The position numbers and the translations under genes are program-made. Below are positions 48,391 through 59,236 of a stretch of 64,000 nt of DNA, in pieces. Under the pieces are notes generated by a model. That model was not told the DNA's origin, made no database searches, and saw only the letters and a program-made list of their open reading frames with translations. Source of the stretch: Bryoerythrophyllum caledonicum (taxonomy: Eukaryota; Streptophyta; Bryopsida; Pottiales; Pottiaceae); the NCBI GenBank assembly GCA_963971425.1, contig OZ020514.1:39593158-39657157 (forward strand). Direction: 5' to 3'. Each line of letters opens with the position of its first letter. Within the stretch, counting starts at the first letter, position 1.

Positions 48391-48593
48391 TGTTATGAGT
48401 AGACACTCGTCTGGACTTACTAGTGCTTAGCAAAGAGGTAGTTAGAACTGTTGTGGTGTCTTCCTTATAGCAAGTGAGAGGAGGCCTTCCCTCTCACTTG
48501 TCATCTTGTTTACTTATGAATATTACTAAAGAATATCCTCTAAGAAACCTTGGTTCATGATGTATGAGCGTTGACATGAATGGATCCCTAACA
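48391..48593 (+). repeat. 5' LTR
   Basis: Starts TGTTATGAGTAGACACTCGT, ends GGATCCCTAACA. It is the same length as the right LTR and about 97% identical by eye. Confidence 0.95.
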
Positions 48594-49486
48594 TTATGAC
48601 AAGTCACGAGTGTTCACGCTCCTAGGAATCATGCAAGATATGAAGGCAAGAGGATGAGGCGGCAGGAAAAGAAAATTAGGGTTTGAAATTCCATGAGTAT
48701 CAATGTCGGGATTTAAGGAGTGCTCACACGCTGCAAGCATTATAGAAGGAGATGTCGGATTCAAGTGTCATGATGCAACGAGGTCTTCGATTGTCCTCAC
48801 TGTACAATGAAGCAAAGAACTCTGACGAGGTTGACGATTCAAAGTGCCACGAGATTCCGCGACAGCGTGTTGAGAAGGTTATCTGTTCGCTGTGTGATTA
48901 TGAGCAAGATGTGAAGTAGAATTGGTGGCCGAGGCAACTATTTCCATTGTGATCGTTGTGGTTCATGTTATAGCAACGCTCTCAAGAACGGACATCCTTG
49001 TATTGAGAATTTTATGCACTAGAATTTTATATCGGAATTTTATATCGGAATTTTATATTGGAATTTTATATCAAAATTTTATATCAAAATTTTATCTCGG
49101 AATTTAATATCGGAATTTTATATCGGAATTTTATATCGGAATTTTATATCGGAATTTTATAGCGGAATTTTATATTGGAATTTTATATCAAAATTTTATC
49201 AGAATTTTATGCAGAATTTTATGCAGGATTATACCAGAATTTTATGGGAAGGTCATCGGGATTGCTATGAGCTAGAAACGCAGTAATTCGACTGTGAAGT
49301 ATCACCGAATTTTAGGTATGCACGATCAATTTATGTAATTCACGCCGAATTTTATGTATCGTAATGGTGCATTTTAGGTATCGCCGAATTTATGGATGAG
49401 CACACCGAATTTTTGCTCTCTTCGTTTAAAAATTATTCAGGTGCAATATTGACGCAACGTATTACAGAAAATAAGGACCAGTAACC
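48594..49486 (+). repeat. Ty3 leader with 13-bp tandem repeat
   Basis: An 893-bp untranslated leader. From about 49010 to 49250 it holds some fifteen tandem copies of GGAATTTTATATC with variants (AAAATTTTATATC, AGAATTTTATGC), followed to 49410 by looser CCGAATTTTAGGTATC-like units. The repeat lies inside the element, so it was present when the element moved or arose by slippage later. Confidence 0.75.
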
Positions 49487-50538
49487 ATGGATAAAAAAAG
49501 ACTTAACACGGAAGGTGCCCCGCCTGTGCAGGATGGAGTAGGGCCCGACTGGGCTATGTTTATACAACAACAGATTCAGAACGTCTTCCAAGCGGCGATT
49601 CTTCATATGGTGCAACAAATTTCTGAGCGAGCAACTCCTCCTCTTTCTACACTGTTGCATGGTGGAGAAACCGCGGTATCAACTCCCAACATGTATCGAG
49701 GGGAATACCACCGCGGCAAGGAACTCAAGGTGGCGTAACCGGATAAGTTCACCGGCAAAAAGGGAGGAGAGGTGTACAAGTGGTTTGCCCAACTTCGTCT
49801 GGTTTTTCGAGGCAACCCTGGCACTTATAATTCTGACGAAGACAAAGTAGCGTATGCTCTCTCCTACTTAACACGGGCGGCCCAAAACTGGGCTATGCCC
49901 ATCCTTCAAGCCTTGGATGAAGGAAGACCTCATGATTTATTGCACAATTACGAGGCCTTCCGGGGAGCTATTGTGGTTGTTTACGGCGAGATAGACCGAC
50001 GAGGCAATGCTGAGGACCGCCTTGCAAACATTCGACAGACTAGCGCCGTGGCTATTTATATCTCAACATTCAACAAACATGCGGCCCAAGTGGAGTGGAA
50101 TGAGCCAAGTCTTGTGGCTCGGTTTCGCGCTGGTTTAAAGGACGACCTTCTCGACTCCAAAGCAACCGCCGAGACTTAGCCTCCCACTCTCCAGGAATGG
50201 ATGTCTATGGCTTCAAGAATTGACGATCGACTATGGACGCGACAACAACATTGGCGATCTCTGGGGTCTACTTTGGCACCACGAGAATATGCTGCACAAT
50301 CCCGGCCCCCTTCGATGTCAACCGATCCCACTCCCATGGAATAAGATGCCACGTACACCGCATCCACGGCTCTTGCTAAAACAACGGCCGACAGATTGGA
50401 GTATCAACGTCAAGGAAGGTGCTGGGGGTGCGGGAAGATGGGCCACATATATTCACGGTGTCCTACTAATCCTTCCAAGCCCCTTCCGTTGGCTGCTACT
50501 GGCGATGAAGGCTTGGGAAAAAGAGCAGCCCGGAACTA
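49487..50538 (+). pseudogene. Ty3 gag
   Basis: The ATG at 49487 opens one frame of about 350 codons with three in-frame stops (TAA at 49736, TAG at 50177, TAA near 50341). Capsid-like region: YKWFAQLRLVFRGNPG, ALSYLTRAAQNWA and FRGAIVVVYGEID. A CCHC zinc knuckle, CWGCGKMGHIYSRC, near the C-terminus binds nucleic acid in this family. A single frame throughout indicates point-mutation decay only. It forms the virus-like particle in intact relatives. Confidence 0.85.
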
Positions 50539-50663
50539 AACACTTGGAGGCAGTACCCGGGCACTAATAAGGAGGCACATAATACACCTCTATGCCCAAA
50601 CTCAAATGACTCTACTACATGTAACTACTCTTATATAAATATAGAAAATTATATTTTGGCTTT

Positions 50664-53600
50664 ATGTGTCCATGCTACCATAGATATGGAGAACATCTAA
50701 CAATGAATGTGCATATGAACAATGTGTCGGCCGTGGTGCTTGTGGACTCCGGTGTAACGGGAGTGTTCATGCACCCCGACTTTGCCAAGCGATGTAATGC
50801 TACCATCAGGTTGAAAGCTACCCCGCGGGAGGTCCGCATCATTGACGGCCGAATTATCAGTTCTGGACTCATCACTCACGAAACAACCGTGGACTTGACC
50901 GTGGGAGGTCATCAGGAGAAGCTACTTGCGGACATTACCAACACGAGGCGCTACGACTGTATCCTTGGCACCCCTTGGCTTGTCCGCCATGATCCAACCA
51001 TCCGGTGGTCTCAGCAAAAGGTGTTGTTCGACTCTCTCTATTGCCAACATACGTGTTTCGGTGGCTTACTCCAGGAGAAAGGCCACGAGGAGAAACCAAC
51101 AAATTATCGACCACGAACGACCGCCCCCACCCGGGTGTGGGCGACAGTATTCCATCAGTTAACACGGGAAGCAACAATTTATTGCCTGGAGATTTCTGAG
51201 GTGACCTCTGTCGAGCCCGCACCTATTCTGGCGGTGTATGCAGACTTAAGCGATGCTTTCAGTGAAGAGGCGGCTAACGAGCTTCCAAACCATGGCCCCG
51301 TGGACATGAAGATAGACTTCAAGGAAGGCGAGGAACCTCGTAATACGGGATTGCGCCCTATGTCCCCGATTGAGCTGGAGGAGCTCCGACGCTATCTTGA
51401 GGAAAACTTGGGCAAAGGGTGGATCCGGCGGTCCAAGTCCCCCGTTTCAGCCCCTATTGTTTTCGCCAGGAAGAAGGACGGCTCTATTCGATTTTGCGTA
51501 GATTATCGCGACCTCAACAATGTCACGGTGCGAAACCGTTATCCATTGCCCTTGATTCCCGAGCTCACAGACCGCCTAACTGGTGCAAAAATATTTTCAA
51601 AGTTGGATGTTTGCCAAGCTTAACATAGAATCCGCATGGCTCCTGGGCATGAATTCAAGACGGCTTTTAAAACTCCTTATGGGCTATATGAGTATTTGGT
51701 CATGCCATTTGGGTTAACCAATGCCCCGGCACAATTCCAAGCTCACATGCAAAATATTTTCAGTGTCCTATTAGACATCTCAATGGTGGTTTACTTGGAT
51801 GATATACTTATTTTTTCTACCAATTTAGAGGCTCATCAAGCTGTGGTTCGCGAGGTCTTGAAGAGATTACACAAGCATGGCCATTATGCAAAGGCCGCCA
51901 AGTGTGAATTTCATAAAGACTCAGTCGAATTTCTGGGCATGACAGTATCTGCTAGCGGCCTTCAGATGTGTCAAGACAAAGTTCAAGTTGTTAAGGATTG
52001 GCCGACTCCAACAACGGTGAAAGAACTCCAATCTTTCCTTGGTTTTACAAATTTTTACAGATGCTTTATAGTGGACTATTTACACGTTGCAGTTCCCCTG
52101 ACAAACTTAACACAAAAAGGCGAGCGTTTTTAGTGGACCCCTACGGCCGATGTTGCTTTCACAGATCTTCGGTCCCGGTTCCTCAAGGCCCCGGTATTAA
52201 TCCACCCCAACTTCGAGCAACCATTTGTGGTAGAGACAGACGCTTCCGACACAGCCACCAGGGGCATCTTGTCTCAAAGGGGTGATGATGGACATCTTCA
52301 TCCATGTGCATATCGGAGCTCTAAGATGAACCTAGCTGAAAAAAACTATGACATTTACGACAAGGAACTTTTGAGCATTGTGCTAGCATTCCACGATTGG
52401 CGCGTTTACCTAGAGGGCTCCCCCCACCAGGTTCGTGTCATTTCCGATCATAAAAACTTAGAACAATTTCTATTTACAAAACATCCCAACAGGCGTCAAG
52501 CTCGTTGGTCTGAGATGCTTTTGGCCTTTGATTTGGCCATCCACCACCGGCCAGGCTCTTTGAATGGAAGGGCAGATGTATTATCTCGACGCGTAGATGT
52601 CACGGATGGGACAGATGAGGAGCCTCGGCCTTTCTTGCGCCTAGCTTACTTGGAAAGACTTGAACCGGTGTGGACCGACGCGCGCATCTTTACTCAGATA
52701 AAGGCAAGCCTGAGAGAGGACTCCAAGCTTCGGCCAATATTGGCGTTCTTTGAAAGCAACCCGGAGGCAGCACCAACAGACATTCGCCGTCGGTTCCAGG
52801 CTTACACATGGGAGGACGGCCTTCTCCGATTCGAAGGGGCGGTTTTTGTTCCCGACCACGAGGAACTCCGCCGTCAGATTTTGCGCTCGCGCCACGACGC
52901 CCCTGCTACAGGCCACCAAGGATGTGCCAAGACCCTCGAGCTGGTGTCTCGGGATTTTTATTGGCCAACACTGTGTCGTTATGTTCACCGCTACGTCGAT
53001 GGCTGTGACACCTGCCAACGTTCCAAGCCCACCCACCATGCTCGCTACGGGCTTTTGCAACCTATTCCCACCGGCGACGCTCCTTGGAAAAAAGTAACAG
53101 TGGATTTTATTGTTAAACTTCCTATGAGCAGTGGTTATGATTCTATATTAGTGGTGGTGGACAAAAATACCAAGCTGGCTCACTTTATTCCTACGACAGA
53201 AACCATTGGTGCTAATGGCACGGCGTCACTATATTTACAACACATATGGAAACTTCACGGTACTCCCCAAGACATTATTTCTGACCGGGGGACTGTTTTT
53301 ATCTCAAAGTTCATGCGCCGCTTATGCCAACTCCTATGTATTAATCCTTCTACAACTACGGCGTTCCATCCTCAATCCAACGGGCAAACAGAAAGAATAA
53401 ACTAGATCTTGGAACAATATTTGCGTATGTTCACTACTCGACGTCAAGATGACTGGGCCGACTTGCTTCCATTAGCAGAATTTGCATATAATAACTCCAC
53501 TCATTCATCGACCGGCTTCTCCCCGTTTTATGCAACATACGGGTATCATCCTGTATTATCTTTCACTACTCCGACCTCGACCACCGTTCCGGCAGCAGAG

Positions 53601-54244
53601 GACCGCATAAGGCACCTTCAAGAGGTACACAACGAGGTAAAGACTATGATCAACCTTGCAGTGTGCGAGCCCGACACTATTACAACCAAGGAGTGCAGGT
53701 TCAATCCACATTCCAAGTTGGTGAGAAGGTATTCCTATGACATGAGAATATTTCAACGACAGCTCCTTCCAAGAAATTGGCATCACAATTCCTCGGCCCA
53801 TTTCCAATTATTGCCAGGCTTTCTGACTTGGTTCACAAGCTTAAGCTCCCCAAGACCCTCCGAATTCATGATGTGTTTCACGTCAATCTTCTACAGCGGC
53901 ACCACGAGGACACCATCAAGGGGCGGCGTCGACAACCTCCTCCGCCGATTATTATGCCCGACGGGGATGTTCAATGGGAGGTTCATGCTGTCTTGGACTC
54001 TCGGTTGCACGGCTGGTGGCGGAAGCTACAGTATTTAATCAGTTGGGAAGGATATGGGCCCGAGGAAAACTCTTGGGAACCAGTGGAGAATCTGCAGAAT
54101 GCGGCTGACGCGATTCGGGATTTCCACCGCTGGCACCCGGATGCGGTAGGATCAACCCCGCTTAGGAGGAGGGCCCGCAACCTTCGACCTTATGGGGGGG
54201 GTAATGTTACGAGTAGACACTTGTCTAGACTTACTAGTGCTTAG
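50664..54244 (+). pseudogene. Ty3 pol with C-terminal chromodomain
   Basis: A single frame from 50664 to about 53650. Protease: VVLVDSGVTG. Reverse transcriptase from about 51330, with FCVDYRDLN and catalytic VVYLDDILIFS. RNase H: ETDASDTATRG and DKELLSIV. Integrase: zinc-binding HHCC (HQGCAKTLE...CDTCQRSK), catalytic Asp in VDFIVKLP and the FHPQSNGQTERIN block. Stops TAA (51621), TAG (52131) and TAG (53403); the last follows TERIN, where relatives usually have Gln. After a frameshift near 53660 the frame resumes with LASQFLGPFPII and a chromodomain (LQYLISWEGYGPEENSWEP). Chromodomains of this class can direct integration to histone-marked chromatin. The reading frame runs into the right LTR. 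Confidence 0.9.
54193..54203 (+). other. Polypurine tract of the Ty3 element
   Basis: A run of G residues (ATGGGGGGGGTAA) directly before the right LTR, in the position where plus-strand synthesis is primed. Confidence 0.65.
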
Positions 54245-54407
54245 CAAAGAGGTAGTTAGAACGGTTGTGGTGTCTTCCTTATAGCAAGTGAGAGGAGGCC
54301 TTCCCTCTCACTTGTCATCTTGTTTACTTATGAATATTACTAAAGAATATCCTGTAAGAAACCTTGGTTCATGATGTAAGAGCGTTGACATGAATGGATC
54401 CCTAACA
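54205..54407 (+). repeat. 3' LTR
   Basis: Starts TGTTACGAGTAGACACTTGT, ends GGATCCCTAACA; 203 bp, aligning without gaps to the 5' LTR. Confidence 0.95.
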
Positions 54408-55525
54408 AGATTGCAGAAGAATTGCTGGCTGGGATATTCGATGAGGCCAACGAATCTCTGCAGGTCTTTAGTCCTCTTGCGAACGTGTTGAAGTCTGCGG
54501 TCAATGATGCAGATTCAAACTCACTGAAGTACAGCCAGGATTACAGGGTCGACTCGGAGTTTCTTCATGATGAAGCTGCTGTTGGGGAGAAGAATGCGCG
54601 CTGCGGTGCCCATTTTGGTGGTCGACACTCTACTGAAGGTATATCTCTTGGAGGCCGCTCTACCTTCACTACTCTCCTCTTTTTGCGATGTATCGATAGA
54701 TGGAAATATCTTCTGATGTCATTGCCTTCTTGGTGCTCTATATATCTAGATGGGAAGATCTTCTGATGTCATTGCCTTCTTGGTGCTCTATATATCTAGA
54801 TGGGAAGATCTTCTGATGTCCTCGCCTCCTTCATTTGGTGCTTTATAGATCTTAATAGGAAGATCTTTCGATGTCCTAACCTCCTCCTTTTGGTGCTCTA
54901 TATTGCTAGATAGGAAGATCTTTCGATGTCCTTCCCTCTCTACTAACGCTTGCTCTTTGGTTCGCTGCAGCTAAAATACCTCCACCCGCTCTGACTGTCG
55001 CCCCTCGCTCTCCAAAGGTAATGGATCCGAGATACACAGTCGTCCTGGACTTGAATGGATTTCCGGTCCGCAGAACTGATAGCGGTCGCGGTTGTATCCA
55101 TAGACCCGACTGTGTTCGGTTTTTGAACTGGTTGTGAAGTATGGCTAATGTTGTGGTATGGAGTTGCCATTCCGAGAAACATAGAATTCATGTTAGATTG
55201 TATTGTGTCTGGTTCTTCTCTCAAACAAGAGCAACTGCTGGTATTGTCACAGAACGATGTGACGTTTTCTTCCTTTCCTAGAAGCAAGAGCATTGAGACA
55301 GACAAAAAGTACATGATGAAAGATCTTAGAAAACTTAGAAGTGTTCTTGAGCATGTGAACCTTGATCGGGCAGTGCTTGTTGACGACAGCCCAAAGAAGA
55401 ACCTCCTCAACGGGCAGTTCAACAATGTTCATCCTTCGGAGTGGTCAAGTGAATTGCCGGACCGGTTTCTCATGAACACCATGCTTCTGTGGCTGCAGAT
55501 TATGATTGCCTCTAAGCTCCCTTAT
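54408..55525 (+). pseudogene. FCP1/HAD-like phosphatase-domain gene, third copy, with N-terminal exon
   Basis: The first exon is cut by the Ty3 LTR and runs to 54638 (EELLAGIFDEANESLQVF and downstream). A 332-bp intron (GTATAT...TGCAG) with words follows, then an exon from 54971 that joins in frame: HSTE, AKIPPPALTVAP, YTVVLDLNGFPVRR. Strand 1 is DLNGF (DxN). Later, after a TGA where copy 1 has TGG and a frameshift near 55170, come SGSSLKQEQLL, AVLVDDSPKKNLL and HPSEWSSE. It breaks off after IASKLP, where copy 1 continues with ADFVRENPLSG, at the junction with hAT-derived sequence. Because it carries element II words it must come from a second element II-type copy. The upstream exon shows the protein has an extra N-terminal region of unknown role. 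Confidence 0.65.
54695..54928. repeat. Element II words in the FCP1-like intron
   Basis: Five words start at about 54695, 54747, 54797, 54854 and 54908 (the last GATAGGAAGATCTTTCGATG), 50-57 bp apart. Two adjacent units including GTGCTCTATATATCTAGATG are identical, a recent tandem duplication of about 50 bp. All lie inside the intron 54639-54970. Confidence 0.85.
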
Positions 55526-56248
55526 TATACTATTTTCATGTTTGTCGGAAATACAACAAGGGTAATTTAAATTACTGCACCAATGAAGTATTCAAAGAAC
55601 GGTGCATCCAAACGTACCAACACATCTACAACACAGCAAAGGTTCAACAAAAGGAGGTGAATCTATCCATTTTACGTATGGTGTATGCAGAAATTATACT
55701 CGAAGTAGTAGTCGATTGGAGGACGATGGAAATACAACCAAACTCCAAGATGACACCAGTATCCATGGCAACACTACCAATACAGCGCAAGTTTCCGGGC
55801 GAAGCTCTAGAAAAAAGGCCAAGGAGGTTGAAGTTCCAAACGAGGAAGTCATGTGGTCTGACACTTCCATTCACGACTCGAATATTGGGTGTGACTCAAC
55901 TTTTCAAAAGGAGATTGAAGGCTTTATTAAATGCCATTGGCTAGATTCTGCCCTCCAAGAAACACCGACAATTGGAGAAGATTCCGGCAAGGAAGAAGAT
56001 CCAACTGAGATGGACGCCGTTGCATTCGAGAACAACAATGAAAACCTGGAGTCTTCTGATGATGTTCCAATTGGCCGAGAGGCTCATCTTCAACTTCTTG
56101 CTAAATATCAGTAGTCTACAGGAAAACAAGAATCTAGTAGAAGAAGCCATCCGCAACAAAGAGGAACTTCAAATATTATGCGCACTACTCCAAGAAAAGG
56201 ACAAACAAATCTAGGAATACGCGAAGTTGGTGTTTACTTTAAAGTTGT
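55526..56248 (+). pseudogene. hAT-associated accessory ORF, truncated copy
   Basis: It aligns with 57600-58330: NLNYCTNEVFKERCIQTYQ, NLSILRMVYAEIILEVVVDW and RKFPGE match the second copy. A frameshift near 55790 leads into an acidic middle (SGKEEDPTEMDAVAFE) and a coiled-coil-like end (NKEELQILCALLQEKDKQI). The function is unknown to me. Its 5' end is missing and fused to the FCP1-like pseudogene. Because the second copy precedes a DUF659 hAT transposase, I infer it is an accessory protein of that element type. Confidence 0.5.
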
Positions 56249-57227
56249 AGAATTTGATAGCAATGGAAGTAATGCCATGACTGATAAACGGGCAATTTTG
56301 TAACATTTTAAAATCATAGACCTTGTGAATTTTGTAAATTGCACTTCGTTTGTAAATGGCTTTAGTTCGAAAGAATATTGTAGAGCTCCGACGTTAATCA
56401 AGTTTGTATGGTTCAGCATGTTTTGTAATTTGTTCAATATAATAAAGTGAATGTTCTGTACACTCTTGTATACGTTTAAATTCAATATTTGATGACTGTA
56501 TTATGATCTTCCATGATTGTACAACTTCATGCACTCCAGTCAATAAATTAAATTCACTTTTGTCTAATATTTGAAAACCGACTACAATAGTTTGTAGTAT
56601 CATCGAGAATTTTTTTGTAGTGGAATTTATATCATGTGGTGAAGAATAAAACTTAAACTTTTGTCTCAAACATGTATATCATAAGACAAAACAATATAAT
56701 CATGTTACTTTCTTGCATAATAAATGATTTGGGATGTAACAAAATCTCCAATATTAATGCAACATTATTATTCTTGGTTGAATTATATGTAACTATTTGC
56801 GATAGCCTTCCAAATGATATGAGATGGCATTCTATATATCTTAATATGAGTATATTAAAAAATATTGGATTGTTAATGATTTTTTTGTACGTAAATCAAA
56901 TTTCCAGTACATGCTTATAGATTTATGGAAGATAGAAGTCAAATCATTTGAGCCAACCAAATAGATTCACTAAAATGTCATAGTGCCAAAATTATAGTAA
57001 TATATCGTAACAGAGAACAAATTTGCCATATACAAACCCTATCTACCCACTATATGCAATTTTTATTTTTAAAGAATTCATGGAAATTGCAAATTAGTAA
57101 TTTTATGTAGATGACCCATTGTGTAAACTTGAGTGAAGTAGACATTGGCATTTCTACATGTCAGAAATGGAATATTTGAAAGGAGGTTTTATGTCAAGTT
57201 CAAGGCACTAGGTAGGTGCTTGATCCA
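56249..57227. other. AT-rich non-coding
   Basis: No gene, palindromic word or terminal repeat recognised. Confidence 0.4.
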
Positions 57228-57440
57228 GAAATGTGCGCGCCCGACCCTACTCAAACGCGCCTAACCAGCCCCGTCATGTACACGCGCAACCCCATCTTGT
57301 AGGCGCACAACCCCCCCACGTACACGCGTAGCCCCGTCTCGCATGCGGGCAGCCTACTCGCGTATGCGCACACCCCTCTCGCTTATGCGCGCAGCCGTCT
57401 CGTGTATGCGCGCAACCCTCTACCGTACGCGGGCGGTCCC
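57228..57440. repeat. CG-rich repeat cluster, left, of hAT element
   Basis: Short degenerate units such as GCGCGCCCGACCC, CACGCGCAACCCC and TATGCGCGCAGCC about every 20-30 bp, strikingly CpG-rich in an AT-rich background. It precedes and slightly overlaps the accessory ORF. Confidence 0.7.
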
Positions 57441-58330
57441 CACGGAAAACGACAATATGATAAACATCACGCACGCTCAAAGCAGAAGGAGCGCCTTCAC
57501 GTGTTGATGGATGAAAAGATGAAGGCATTTTCTGGTTGGGAGGCAGTTCCAATTCCATGGACATTTGCACAATGTGCAAAATACATTGGAATGTGTCACT
57601 TGGGGCACCTCTGGCCATACTCGCGGTATTCTTTAATGCGACGTACAAATAGGGCCAACTTGGGGTAGTGCACCAATGAGTTCTTCAAGGAGCGTTGCAT
57701 CCAAGCGTACCAACACATTTATGACGAGGCGAAAGTGCGCCGCAACTCGGTAAATATTTCAATTTTATGGATGGTTTATGCGGAGGTGGTACTTGGCGTA
57801 CCGGTTGATTGGAGGACAATGGAATTCCAAACACACTCCAAGATGGCGCCAGTCTTTGGATTAACAATACCGTTTGTGCGGAAGTTTCCAGGAGAAGGTC
57901 TCGGGAGAACCATGGAAGTTGAACCATTGGATCAAAAAATCGAGTGATCCGCGTCTTCATCTGACGACTCGGATACTGGATGTTATCAGTCTGCGCGTAG
58001 GCAAGAAGAATTGACCTTCAAATCAGGCTTGAACCGAATACCGTTGATTTCACAAAAAGAGGGAGATGCCACGAAGACGGATGCGGTACCTGAGGAGGGC
58101 ATGGATAATAAAAAAAAGTCTACGTAGGGTGACTGGGTGAGTCGTGACAATTATCTTCGAGTTGTGAATTGACTAAATGAAAGCTTGAAGATAATTGAGG
58201 ATCTAGGAGAAGATCTCGATGAGAAGGAAAATGAAGTTGCGGAATGCCACGAAGAAATTCAAGACTTAAAGGAACAAGTTCGGGAGAAAGACCGTCTTCT
58301 TTCAATTTTTACTGGCTATATTGGAGTTTA
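57441..58330 (+). pseudogene. hAT-associated accessory ORF, second copy
   Basis: The readable frame begins GKRQYDKHHARSKQKERL, with a candidate ATG at MDEKMKAFSGWE. Then come TFAQCAKYIGMCHLG, CTNEFFKERCIQAYQ, MVYAEVVLGVPVDWRTME and RKFPGEGLG. After an acidic region the end is a predicted coiled coil (ENEVAECHEEIQDLKEQV). Stops: TAG after NLG, TGA after KIE, TAG after KKST, TGA after VVN; otherwise one frame. Its place between two CG-rich arrays and ahead of the hAT transposase suggests it is the first gene of the same element. I do not recognise a named domain. Confidence 0.5.
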
Positions 58331-58589
58331 GAACTACACTAGTGCTAGAAATGTACATAGAGCAATGTTGAAACGTTTTGAAACAAAAGCTTTCGAAAAT
58401 TTTGTAACTGCCATTAAATATTGAGCAAAATTTTGAATATTAATAAAACCTTGTAAATTGAGTCGCATCATGAATATTTAGTGGATTTTTATTAGATGTT
58501 TTATATATCAAAATATAAAGTGTTGCAATGTTCCAATATATCGTCGAATTAGTGCAAACCTTGAAGTATTATGGAAGAATCTAAAACGT

Positions 58590-59030
58590 CAGCCCGACCC
58601 TTAGAGTGCGCGTCCGACTGCACAATGCGCGCGCCCGGCCACACATTAAATGCGCCCGGCCCCTAAGCGTGCGAAAACGGCCACATAGAGTACACGCACG
58701 CCCTAACATTGTGCGCGCCCGGCCCTAGAGCGTACGCGCAAGCCCCCACATTGTGTGTGCCCGGCCCAAGAGCGTACGCGCATGCCTCCACAATGTGCGC
58801 GCCCGGCCCTAGAGCGTACGCGCACGGCGCCACAGCTTGTGCGCCCGGCCACATGGAGTACGCACACGACCCCACATTGTGCGCGTCCAGCCACATGGAG
58901 TGCGCACACGACCCCACATTGTGCGCGTCCAGCCACATGGAGTACGCACACGACCCCACATTGTGCGCGTCCAGCCACATAGAGTACGCGCGCAGTCCCC
59001 CTTGTGCGCGCCCGGCCCTAGATGCTCCTG
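58590..59030. repeat. CG-rich repeat cluster, middle, with 42-bp tandem
   Basis: Units of the type GCGCGCCCGGCC alternate with GAGCGTACGCGCA at roughly 20 bp. From about 58840 to 58990 a 42-bp unit (landmark GTCCAGCCACATGGAGT) is repeated three to four times almost perfectly. Open frames on both strands here arise because 42 is divisible by three. Confidence 0.85.
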
Positions 59031-59236
59031 CTCTAGCACTCTATAAGAACCATATGCGATGTGCTTGACGCACCTCACATCCTTGGCTTCGTGTCGTGGA
59101 ACTCCTTATTGGGCTCCTTGCATGAATCTACAACTTTGTGAGTGACCTTTGGGTCCACATTTTCTATGCGCACACAATTTCCTATTACTTTTGGTGCATT
59201 CTCTTTGGCACAACATTGCGCGCCGATTTTATTGTG

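Larger units (their letters stand above)
48391..54407 (+). mobile_element. Ty3/gypsy chromovirus-type LTR retrotransposon
   Basis: 6017 bp with 203-bp LTRs (TG...CA) at both ends, gag, pol (protease, reverse transcriptase, RNase H, integrase) and a C-terminal chromodomain. The two LTRs differ at about six positions. The 5 bp outside the LTRs do not match (TTTAC versus AGATT), and the flanks belong to different elements. I see no obvious primer-binding match to initiator Met-tRNA after the left LTR; a G-run purine tract precedes the right LTR. Defective: several stops and at least one frameshift. Confidence 0.95.

Noticed and set aside
58663..59078. Open frames on both strands in the CG-rich cluster
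   Set aside because: A 42-bp tandem unit without stops explains all of them.
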